The notes under the pieces were generated by a model. The model did not search any database, was not told the origin of the DNA, and worked only from the letters and a program-made list of their open reading frames with translations. 64,000 nucleotides of DNA from Saccharofermentans sp. (GTDB lineage Bacteria; Bacillota; Clostridia; Saccharofermentanales; Saccharofermentanaceae). A program made the position numbers and the translations under genes. Every line of letters begins with the position of its first letter. Position 1 is the first letter of the stretch. Shown here piece after piece: positions 55,839 through 64,000 of the stretch. The stretch lies in contig JAILNR010000019.1 of NCBI GenBank assembly GCA_024691325.1, forward strand, positions 1-64,000. Direction: 5' to 3'.

Positions 55839-57808
55839 AAAGCACTGCTGCAAACAAAGAGAGTCTTACTCACAGAATAGTAAGATGGCTCGGTCTTGAG
55901 AAACAGAAAGAATTTGAGCACGGATATCTGATCAGCAGCAACGCCAGGGCCATTGTTTATATGGCGGGTATAGTCCTGTTTATAACCTTTCTTCTTTCTA
56001 TAAAGCTTACCGTTGACTACTTTGTTCTTAAGAACCTGAACAATGCGGATCTTATTTTGCAGATCTGTCTTTATGTTCTGCTTATTGTCACATGCATACT
56101 GTCGATATCTTATTCGATGAAGCATTACAAACCGGGACTTACGCGCATAACAGATGTTTCCTATACGATGGTTATAATATTCTCTGTTGCGTGTCTTTTA
56201 TTCGGATTTACAAATTCAATTGTTGAGTACAAGAATAACGGGCAGGTCTTTACTTTCATTGCGATGGAACTTCTTGTTATCTGCATACTCGCATGGCGTC
56301 CGTTTATATCCATCTCTATCGTTGTAGGATCGTTCGCCCTGTTTTATCTGTCGATTTCTCTTGAGACGGGGCATATGCCGAGCATACCGTTTACCGTCGG
56401 ATTCATTATAGTTGGTCTTACGATTGTCGTTACAAGTATAAGTGCCTATCATCAGAAGAAGACCGAGTCTATCAAGGATGAGAATCTTACATCCACGAAC
56501 AGACATCTGGCGGATACAGCGGTTAAGGATGAGCTGACGGGTGCCGCCAATATGAGTTTCTTCAGAAAAAGAGCAAGGGAGATACTTAAAGATCCTGAGA
56601 CTCAGTATTTGAGAATGGTATTTGTCTATCTTGATATAGAGAACTTCAGACCGCTCAACGAGAAGTACGGTTTTGAAGCCGGCAATTCGTTCCTTAAGAA
56701 GTTTGCAGGTAAGGTTATAGATGAATTCTATGACGGACTTGTCGGACGTCAGGGAGACGATCATCTGGTTGTTCTTTGTGACAAGATGAATCTCGAACAG
56801 AGGATCATGACATTAAGGTCTTATATCTATGACTGTGGATTTGATACACAGACAGGTCTTAAGGCCGGCGGATACGCAGTCAGAAGCAGGGATGTTGATC
56901 CTACGATCGCGTGTGACAGAGCCCGTTATGCATGTTCTTCCATCAAGAAACATTACGATCAGGACTACTGTGAGTATGATGATGAATTGGACAGAAGATT
57001 CATGATGCGTCAGTACATTGTAAATAATGTTGACGCCGCGATCGACAGAGGCGATATAAAGGTTTACTACCAGCCGGTATGCTGGGCTAAGGATAGGAAG
57101 CTTTGCGGATATGAGGCGTTGTCGAAGTGGGAAGACCCCAATTACGGATTCCTGCCGACATCTTTATTTATCCCTGTTCTTGAAGAGTATCATCAGGTTC
57201 ACAAGATTGATATGGTAGTAGTCGATACTGTCTGCCGCGACATAAGATGGCTCATTGATAACAACAGACCGGCAGTTCCCGTATCACTTAATTTCTCGAG
57301 ACTCGACTTCGAGTTAACGGATGTGGTAGGACTTCTCGATTCATGTATCAGAAAGTACAACATCTCTCCTGAGATGATCCATGTTGAGGTAACTGAGAGT
57401 GCTTTGTCAGATAATCTCGAGTCGCTGCACAAGGATCTCGATGCGCTTAAAGCTATGGGATTCCCTCTTTGGCTTGATGACTTCGGTTCCGGCTACTCAT
57501 CTTTAAATGTGCTTAAGGATTTCACTTTCGATGTCATGAAGATCGACATGGTCTTCCTGTCGAGTTTCAAGGACAAGGATAAGACACAGAAGACTAAGGC
57601 AGTTCTTAAGAACATCGTATCAATGGCCAACGATCTTGGTATGCATACTCTTACCGAGGGCGTCGAGACCGTGGAGGAAGCCGAATACTTAAAGTCGATA
57701 GGGTGCGAGAGGCTGCAGGGATATCTGTTTGGTAAGCCCATGCCGCTTAAGGAGGCTCTGGTTAAGATCACGGCAGGTCTGCTGCCTGTTTCCGAGGAAT
57801 ATATTTGA
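55811..57808 (+). CDS. Membrane protein with degenerate GGDEF and intact EAL c-di-GMP phosphodiesterase domain (TTG start)
   Basis: QGDDH at GGDEF position; YEALSKW, VEVTESAL, DDFGSGYSSL, KIDMVFL, TEGVET. Confidence 0.87.
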   Translation: MGRETGNKLKSTAANKESLTHRIVRWLGLEKQKEFEHGYLISSNARAIVYMAGIVLFITFLLSIKLTVDYFVLKNLNNADLILQICLYVLLIVTCILSISYSMKHYKPGLTRITDVSYTMVIIFSVACLLFGFTNSIVEYKNNGQVFTFIAMELLVICILAWRPFISISIVVGSFALFYLSISLETGHMPSIPFTVGFIIVGLTIVVTSISAYHQKKTESIKDENLTSTNRHLADTAVKDELTGAANMSFFRKRAREILKDPETQYLRMVFVYLDIENFRPLNEKYGFEAGNSFLKKFAGKVIDEFYDGLVGRQGDDHLVVLCDKMNLEQRIMTLRSYIYDCGFDTQTGLKAGGYAVRSRDVDPTIACDRARYACSSIKKHYDQDYCEYDDELDRRFMMRQYIVNNVDAAIDRGDIKVYYQPVCWAKDRKLCGYEALSKWEDPNYGFLPTSLFIPVLEEYHQVHKIDMVVVDTVCRDIRWLIDNNRPAVPVSLNFSRLDFELTDVVGLLDSCIRKYNISPEMIHVEVTESALSDNLESLHKDLDALKAMGFPLWLDDFGSGYSSLNVLKDFTFDVMKIDMVFLSSFKDKDKTQKTKAVLKNIVSMANDLGMHTLTEGVETVEEAEYLKSIGCERLQGYLFGKPMPLKEALVKITAGLLPVSEEYI

Positions 57809-58584
57809 AACACGTTTTCTTTGACATAGACGGGACGCTCTGGGATTTTATGAGCGTCATTCCCGAGTCGGCCGTCCGCGCGATAAAAATGCTTCAGGAC
57901 AATGGTCACAAGGCTTATATCAGTACAGGCAGAACGCGCGGGTATATAACAAAGCCTAACCTTCTCTCGATTGGTTTTGACGGAATCTTATCAGGATGCG
58001 GAACAAGAATAGAGGCGGATGGTGAAGTTATTTATGAATACTTGATTCCGGGCAGGAAGGCTGTCGAGGCGGTGGATATTATCAGGTCTCACGGATTCCG
58101 GGCGATACTTGAAGGTCCGCAGTTTCTTTATATGGATTACGAGGACTTCAAGGACGATGTCTATGGAAAGAAGGTCATGAGAGATCTTGGTGATCACTTA
58201 AGGCCACTTTCACAAAACTATGGCGAATGGGTAATATCGAAGTTCTCCTGCGACATGACAGATTGCGACAAGGAAGCCTGTTATAAAAAACTTTCGAAGG
58301 ACTTCGATATCATTGAACATAATGAGACGATAGCGGAGATGGTGCCTAAGGGTTTTAACAAGGGCACAGGCATAAAGAAGTTGTGCGAGCTTAAAGGGAT
58401 AGATATCAAAGATACTGTTGCTATAGGCGACGGCGCCAATGATCTTGATATGTTCGCAGCAGCGGGATTTTCCGTTGCCATGGGAAGTGGTGCCGAGATT
58501 GCCAGGAATGCGGCGGATTACGTAACGACCGGTCTTAAAGAAGACGGAATATATAACGCGTTAAAACACTTAGGCCTCATCTGA
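57805..58584 (+). CDS. HAD superfamily hydrolase, Cof type
   Basis: FFDIDGTLWDF; AIGDGANDLDMFAAAGFSVAMG. Confidence 0.92.
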   Translation: MKHVFFDIDGTLWDFMSVIPESAVRAIKMLQDNGHKAYISTGRTRGYITKPNLLSIGFDGILSGCGTRIEADGEVIYEYLIPGRKAVEAVDIIRSHGFRAILEGPQFLYMDYEDFKDDVYGKKVMRDLGDHLRPLSQNYGEWVISKFSCDMTDCDKEACYKKLSKDFDIIEHNETIAEMVPKGFNKGTGIKKLCELKGIDIKDTVAIGDGANDLDMFAAAGFSVAMGSGAEIARNAADYVTTGLKEDGIYNALKHLGLI

Positions 58585-59442
58585 TCATTGCTCGATTATC
58601 TTCTCTAACAGTCTTCCTGCCTCAGTCACCATGCTGTCGCATTTTGCATAGATATATATGGATGAGAATATCTTGGGAAGACAGCTGTAGTATGACAGAT
58701 TCTTTTCCTTGAGACCGGGCTTTTCTGCTGACGGGACGAATGCGAGTCCGAACCCTGACTTGATCATCCCTGAAAGTGTATTCGTATCGTTGTATGTGTT
58801 CTGACGCTCCAAAGCAATCTCATATCCTAACCATTCTGATATAGAGGAAAGGCAGGATCTGTCTGTCGGGAATATCAACGGTATGCCTTCGATGTCTTTG
58901 TTTTCTACATATAGTCTGTTGGTCAAAGGGATTCCGGAAGGAGCGGCAATTCCCCATTCGTACCCCTCTATAACCTTTATGATCCTATAGTCGAGGCAGT
59001 TGATCCTGTCCGGCAGAACAGCAAACTCGATCTCTTTATTCATAAGAAGATCTCTTACCTGTCTGCTGTCGCCGTACTGCGGATGGATGATAACACTTGG
59101 GTCCTTGATCATTAGCTCGGCAATATACCTGTCGATCGAATGCCATCCCGACGGGAACGCGATACCGATGCTCACTTGATGGTTCTTATTCATCTCGATA
59201 AACCTGTTGAATCTTTGCGTTGTATTAAGTCCGTTATCGAGAAGGTTCTTAAGAAACACACCGTGAATTGTAAGTACAAGAGGATCTTTTCCTTTAATGA
59301 ATAAAGGGATGTTGAACTCTTCCTCGAGATCGATGATTATCCTCCAGATGGTGGTCGTTGATACATTAAGCAGTTGGGCGGCTTTTGCCTTGTTTCCGCA
59401 TTCAGCCACAGTTTTAAACGCAATCAAACTCTTGTCAGTCAT
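58585..59442 (-). CDS. LysR family transcriptional regulator
   Basis: LIAFKTVAECGNKAKAAQLLNVSTTTIWRIIIDLEEEFNIPLF. Confidence 0.85.
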   Translation of the reverse strand: MTDKSLIAFKTVAECGNKAKAAQLLNVSTTTIWRIIIDLEEEFNIPLFIKGKDPLVLTIHGVFLKNLLDNGLNTTQRFNRFIEMNKNHQVSIGIAFPSGWHSIDRYIAELMIKDPSVIIHPQYGDSRQVRDLLMNKEIEFAVLPDRINCLDYRIIKVIEGYEWGIAAPSGIPLTNRLYVENKDIEGIPLIFPTDRSCLSSISEWLGYEIALERQNTYNDTNTLSGMIKSGFGLAFVPSAEKPGLKEKNLSYYSCLPKIFSSIYIYAKCDSMVTEAGRLLEKIIEQ

Positions 59443-59466
59443 AATACGACCTCCCAATAATCAATA

Positions 59467-61065
59467 TTATTTGGGTTTATTGATCGTAAAAGATTGCGCC
59501 TCCAAAGTAGTTACGATCTTTTCGCCCATATAAAAGACTACTTTGGATCGTTCACCCGCATTTACTTCAAGCGTAATATCGTCGAATGCCACTTCATTTT
59601 TATCCGTTGCCACCGAAGCATTGTTGGCAATTATATGTATAGAATCCGTAAGACTGCAGCAACCGAATTCCCTGTAGGTAAGAAGTGTCCTCAAAGGCTC
59701 TTCCGATTCTCTTCTGGGGAATCTTATGATGCTCATCTTTATCCTGTCGTTCTTAAGCTTTTTAAGTATCAGCTTGTATCGTCCGTACGAGTTATATCTT
59801 ACGAAGTCCTTAAGAGGCCCCGGGTAAGAGCTCTTAATGGAAGCCTTGTGAACTTTGTAATCACCGATAAAACTGCCTATCTTCTCATCAATGCTCTTGA
59901 TAAGCTCCCTGTCAGAGATGGAACCGCCCGGGAAGGACCTCAGCGAAAGAGCGTATTTTGCCTGGATGAAGAATCCGTACGCCTGCACTCGCATATATTC
60001 AGCAGACTCAGGTCCTATATTGAAAGCTTTAAGCTGCACATTTCCCATATTAAGTGCCGCTTCCGCAAATGCACAATCCACATCTCCGTCTTCGAACCTG
60101 CTTCTTGTGTCTTCGTAAACGGCTTCGATAAGTGCCGCTGCAAGCTCATAATTCTTAGCCACATAGATTCCGTCGAGACTCATCTGCGCGAGCTTAAAAG
60201 TGGACTCGTAAATCCCGAATGTGTGCCCTATCGAAAAGTACTTGAAAGCCTGCTCATAATCGGGAACACCATCAGTAAGTCTTCCATCGTAGTGCATAAA
60301 CCCGAGTGCGTTGGCAGCGTATCCGAATCCGCCTTCGCGCCACAGTATTTCCATGCATGAAGCAGCCTCATGCCAGTCGCATTTAAAGGCGGAGTTTCCG
60401 CCTGAGCACGCGAAGCCTTTTATTCTTAAAGCGTTATAGTTTTTCTTCAAGCACAGTTCATTTACATACTTGCGGAAAAGCTTCTTGGTGTATGTATCCG
60501 CCCCCTGAAGGATAAGGTCATTATCAAACTCGCGTATAAAGTCTTCTTTGACTTCATCGATATAATACCTTTGTTCCACCGGCATATCCGCTTCATCTAT
60601 CTGATAGTCGATCATATGAAGAAGGTCCTCGGCATTGATGTATTCTGCCGCAGTCATGTACATATGGAAAGGTGTCATAGTCCTGTACTTGTACAGAATG
60701 AACTTGATTATCCAGCAAAGAAGATCATCATCAGTCTGAGGCATATAGACCATGTGATAAGTGTCGATAGAAGAGATGTCTTCACCGAACAGATGGTTGA
60801 GCATCAGATTATCGTAAAAGTAATTAAGCATGGGTTCAAACCATGCAAGAAAAAACTGGGAGGTATCCTTGTTATCCTCAACAACTTTCTCGAGTACTTC
60901 CGCCATATCATCGAGTGTGAACTGCCTGTAGTGGTCACAAAGAATGACGGAGTTGTTAGTGACGGACAGCGGCAATAGTGTTATATCGTAAAAGTCTTTC
61001 TCATAAACTGCGAAAGACTCGAGAGAATCTTCGGATATGCGTATTCTTCTTACTGAATCGTTCAT
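59467..61065 (-). CDS. Sel1-like repeat-containing protein
   Basis: AANALGFMHYDGRLTDGVPDYEQAFKYFSIGHTFGIYESTFKLAQMSLDGIYVAKNYELAAALI. Confidence 0.65.
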   Translation of the reverse strand: MNDSVRRIRISEDSLESFAVYEKDFYDITLLPLSVTNNSVILCDHYRQFTLDDMAEVLEKVVEDNKDTSQFFLAWFEPMLNYFYDNLMLNHLFGEDISSIDTYHMVYMPQTDDDLLCWIIKFILYKYRTMTPFHMYMTAAEYINAEDLLHMIDYQIDEADMPVEQRYYIDEVKEDFIREFDNDLILQGADTYTKKLFRKYVNELCLKKNYNALRIKGFACSGGNSAFKCDWHEAASCMEILWREGGFGYAANALGFMHYDGRLTDGVPDYEQAFKYFSIGHTFGIYESTFKLAQMSLDGIYVAKNYELAAALIEAVYEDTRSRFEDGDVDCAFAEAALNMGNVQLKAFNIGPESAEYMRVQAYGFFIQAKYALSLRSFPGGSISDRELIKSIDEKIGSFIGDYKVHKASIKSSYPGPLKDFVRYNSYGRYKLILKKLKNDRIKMSIIRFPRRESEEPLRTLLTYREFGCCSLTDSIHIIANNASVATDKNEVAFDDITLEVNAGERSKVVFYMGEKIVTTLEAQSFTINKPK

Positions 61066-61171
61066 AAATATACCTTTCTATTAAATTTTACCTTTTTAAC
61101 GGAAGTCCGTGTAGTACAATAACTATGTGTAAAGGCAAATTTACATATATTTTTAATTTGAGGAGACGTTT

Positions 61172-62158
61172 ATGGGACTTTGTTTCAGAAAGAGCATTAC
61201 AATCCTTCCCGGTGTTAAGTTGAACCTCAGTAAGAGCGGCGTCAGCTGCAGCTTCGGCAAGAAAGGAATCCGTCAGACTATAAGCAGTACGGGCAGATCC
61301 ACCACCAGTATCGGAATCCCGGGCACGGGCGTCTACTACAGAAAGACCGTTAATGCCAAGAAGTTCTTTAAGGGCAAGGGCGCGAAAGCCGCGGAAACAA
61401 AGACCGGCAAAGCTCCTTCTTCCTCAACACCCTCCTCAAAGGTTGATGAGCAGACGATCGAGCAGAACAAGGCTCAGGTCGCCGAGTATGAGAATTATAT
61501 CAATTCCATAAAGTCAGTACACAAAGCATCTGACGGTTATGTTGACTGGGAGTCTTTGAACAAGAACGGCATCCCTTCGAATATCGTTAAGGGCAGCGAT
61601 GAGTATAAGGACTGGGAGAATCTTCAGAAGTTTTCCGACCGCGTGCTTAAGGGTGATGTCGATGCCTACTTTGAGATCATAAATGAGTTCAAGCCCTACG
61701 ACGATCTTCTTGAGTACGGTTCCGAATTTGAAGTAGGTACTGACCGCAAGGATGTTCTCGAGGTGGAGTTCCGTGTAAAGTCAGACGAAGTCGTTCCTGA
61801 TCTTGAGTTATCTTTGCTTGCTAACGGAACCGTTAAAGAGAAGGAAATGAGCAAGACTAATTTCTATGCTCTTGAGCAGGACTATGTTGCAAGTACTATG
61901 ATAAGGATCGCGAGAGATTCATTTGCACTTCTGCCTGTGGATAAAGTATATATTCATGCTGTCGATAAGGTGCTTAACACTGCAACAGGACACGAGGATG
62001 AGATCACTATTCTTTCCGCTGAGTTCGGAAGAAATCAGCTCTCTTCTCTTAACATGGAACTTATAGATCCTTCTGATGCAGTCGAAGCTTTCAGACATAA
62101 TATGAAGTTTGCAAAGACGACGGGATTTAAGGCCGTAGAAAGGATCCTTCCCGAGTAA
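61172..62158 (+). CDS. DUF4236-domain protein
   Basis: FRKSITILPGVKLNLSKSGVSCSFGKKGI...GIPGTGVYYRK. Confidence 0.88.
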   Translation: MGLCFRKSITILPGVKLNLSKSGVSCSFGKKGIRQTISSTGRSTTSIGIPGTGVYYRKTVNAKKFFKGKGAKAAETKTGKAPSSSTPSSKVDEQTIEQNKAQVAEYENYINSIKSVHKASDGYVDWESLNKNGIPSNIVKGSDEYKDWENLQKFSDRVLKGDVDAYFEIINEFKPYDDLLEYGSEFEVGTDRKDVLEVEFRVKSDEVVPDLELSLLANGTVKEKEMSKTNFYALEQDYVASTMIRIARDSFALLPVDKVYIHAVDKVLNTATGHEDEITILSAEFGRNQLSSLNMELIDPSDAVEAFRHNMKFAKTTGFKAVERILPE

Positions 62159-62168
62159 CGGGATTCAC

Positions 62169-63050
62169 ATGAAATTAAAAAGCAACGATGCCAAAGGTAT
62201 AGCATGCATTCTTGTAGCAGCTTTGGGCTTTGCTCTTATGACCTTCTTCGTCAGGCTGTCGGGAGACGTGCCTACTATGGAGAAGGCCTTCTTTCGAAAT
62301 GCTTTCGCAGCAGTGATCGCATTCGTTGCTCTTGTTAGGAGCGAGGACAAGTTTAAGATAGGGAAGGGGAACTTCAAATACATCTTCTTAAGGTGCTTGT
62401 TTGGAACCACCGGTCTTCTTTGCAATTTCTATGCGATAGATCACCTGCCGCTTGCTGACGCCAACATGCTTAACAAATTGTCGCCGTTCTTCGCGATACT
62501 TGCGTCCATTCCCATCCTTAAGGAGAAGCCTACAAAAATAGATATCATGACAACAATCATTGCCTTCCTGGGCGTTGTTCTTATCGCGCGTCCTGCCGGC
62601 GGAGTCAGTATAATTCCTGCTTTGTGCGGTGTTTGGGGAGGTGCCGGAGCGGGTATTGCCTACACCTTCGTAAGACTTCTTGGAAGACGCTCCGAGAGGA
62701 CATCAATCATCGTTTTGTGTTTCTCGATATTCTCGTGTATGCTCTCGTCTCCGTTTATGATCCTTGATTTCAAACCTATGCTGTGGTGGCAGCTCGGATG
62801 TCTGGTACTGGCCGGAATTTTCGCTGCTGTTGCGCAGTTCTCTATTACGTCGGCATACAAGTTTGCTCCCGCCCGCAAGATCGGTGTTTTTGATAACACT
62901 CAGGTAGTGTTCTCGGCTCTTCTCGGTATAGTCTTCCTGGCAGAAGTTCCGGAGCCTTTAAGTGTAGCGGGTTACATCATCATAATCGGAATGGCCGTTT
63001 TCAGATGGTATTGGAATCTTACCCACGAACGGGAGCAGACCGCCAATTGA
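62169..63050 (+). CDS. EamA/DMT-family transporter
   Basis: 10-TM DMT pattern; internal repeat; RCLFGTTGLLCNFYAIDHLPLADANML. Confidence 0.9.
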   Translation: MKLKSNDAKGIACILVAALGFALMTFFVRLSGDVPTMEKAFFRNAFAAVIAFVALVRSEDKFKIGKGNFKYIFLRCLFGTTGLLCNFYAIDHLPLADANMLNKLSPFFAILASIPILKEKPTKIDIMTTIIAFLGVVLIARPAGGVSIIPALCGVWGGAGAGIAYTFVRLLGRRSERTSIIVLCFSIFSCMLSSPFMILDFKPMLWWQLGCLVLAGIFAAVAQFSITSAYKFAPARKIGVFDNTQVVFSALLGIVFLAEVPEPLSVAGYIIIIGMAVFRWYWNLTHEREQTAN

Positions 63051-63086
63051 CGGTCTGCAAAAAGTGGAATGTATTGGGATAATGAA

Positions 63087-63620
63087 TCAGGAGGCTCGGC
63101 TGGCAGGTCTTGTAGGAGCTGCTTGTCCAGAAGAGTTAATTACACTTGGAAGCTTCTTTTTAAAACATGTCTTACAGATTCTCTCACCGGGAATCATTAC
63201 CCATCCGCAATTAGGACAGAACTGCGAATAAGTATATGCACGCGGGGTTTGTGATTTCGGTGTATCCGAGTAGTGATGGTGATTACGCAAGAATGTAAGC
63301 TCTTCGCTCTCTCTTTTCTTGGTGTTCAGAAACTCGGCAATCTTTTGGGCAGTTAATGCTTCACGGCAGATCTTGAATGTCCACGCCGAGATCAGGACTG
63401 CCAAAGGAATCAGGAAGTAAAGATTCCTGGTGTCAGACAAAATAGAATTTGATCCGGGCTTAACTGCAAACACGATAGCAGTAAAGACAGCCATAATAGC
63501 GAAAGCCGCTACAACAAGTTTAATTCCTGTTAAGCGGATCCATAAAGGAATAAGCTTGATTTCAGATCTAAAAATAGTGTTATTATGCGAATCATTTCTA
63601 TAGTTTCTCATTTCCAGCAC
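63087..63620 (-). CDS. Membrane protein with C-terminal zinc-ribbon-like motif
   Basis: FCPNCGWVMIPGERICKTCFKKK; two TM segments. Confidence 0.6.
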   Translation of the reverse strand: MLEMRNYRNDSHNNTIFRSEIKLIPLWIRLTGIKLVVAAFAIMAVFTAIVFAVKPGSNSILSDTRNLYFLIPLAVLISAWTFKICREALTAQKIAEFLNTKKRESEELTFLRNHHHYSDTPKSQTPRAYTYSQFCPNCGWVMIPGERICKTCFKKKLPSVINSSGQAAPTRPASRAS

Positions 63621-63779
63621 CCCTCTTTTGCTTGATGATTGAATGGTACTATGGCTGCGTAACAGGGATTTATCCAGATAAGTTATTTTTTACAAAAAAC
63701 AGACCGAATGTGGCGAAAAAGTGAATTATAGTCTAAAATATGAACAAACGATTAACAGTAAGTAACGCGGAGGTAAAGT

Positions 63780-64000
63780 ATGGACACTGACCAGATCCTT
63801 GATTACAGATTGTTTATTCAAAGAGAAGAAGAGTTTGTCCGCGCAGATTACATCGCGGAATTCAACCAATATAACAAGATAAAAAACGGTGATGTGGAAG
63901 GCGTTGCCGACCGTTTTAAGATTGCCCGCAAGACTTTTCTTGATGGTAAGGACGGACGCGGAAAACTCTCATCTGACCCCCTGCGTAATGCAGTTTATCA
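63780..64000 (+). CDS. AraC-family transcriptional regulator, N-terminal fragment (runs off window)
   Basis: gcggagg RBS then MDTDQILDYRLFIQREEEF...GKLSSDPLRNAVY, resembling N-termini of Clostridia AraC regulators. Confidence 0.6.
   Translation, partial: MDTDQILDYRLFIQREEEFVRADYIAEFNQYNKIKNGDVEGVADRFKIARKTFLDGKDGRGKLSSDPLRNAVY

Noticed and set aside
59494-60360. 288-aa ORF antisense to the Sel1-like gene
   Set aside because: No RBS or domain evidence; the minus-strand frame has Sel1-like repeats
63035-63058. GCAGACCG-CGGTCTGC hairpin at the end of the EamA gene as a terminator
   Set aside because: Perfect 8-bp stem but followed by A residues, with no T-tract on either strand; function unclear
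1-64000. CRISPR arrays, retrons or anti-phage systems
   Set aside because: No regularly spaced repeats, reverse transcriptase or Cas-like proteins found

Overview
This 64 kb window looks like a chromosome segment from an anaerobic Clostridia-type Firmicute (Lachnospiraceae/Oscillospirales-like; taxonomic inference only). I saw no rRNA, CRISPR array, transposase or phage genes. From left to right it contains: (1) an envelope-polysaccharide and c-di-GMP block, with a GH5 glucanase fused to a BcsA-like GT2 synthase, a small double-glycine-leader-like protein, a CotH-like lipoprotein, two HD-GYP proteins and a Reg_prop hybrid histidine kinase; (2) apt, membrane-anchored alpha/beta hydrolases, CPBP proteases and an SNF-type transporter; (3) a locus at about 22.9-39.6 kb that combines phosphocholine activation (LicC-like, BCCT transporter, wHTH-cytidylyltransferase-kinase fusion) with a complete 2-aminoethylphosphonate pathway (PntC-like, PhnW, PepM, Ppd), two divergent CDP-glycerol-glycerophosphotransferase-like proteins and two paralogous YidC-like/sulfatase-like fusion proteins; (4) tRNA-Ala(CGC), patatin, YitT and CarD; (5) a complete chorismate operon that includes a chorismate mutase-AroE-AroK fusion and is preceded by a 20-codon Tyr/Phe-rich leader peptide and terminator; (6) gpmI, nrdD/nrdG with NrdR boxes, EAL, HAD, LysR, DUF4236 and EamA genes, and a partial AraC-family regulator. 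The most promising candidate for an undescribed system is the phosphonate/phosphocholine envelope-decoration locus with its YidC-sulfatase fusions. The Tyr/Phe attenuator is the next best. Family calls come from reading motifs in the translations; no database search was run.
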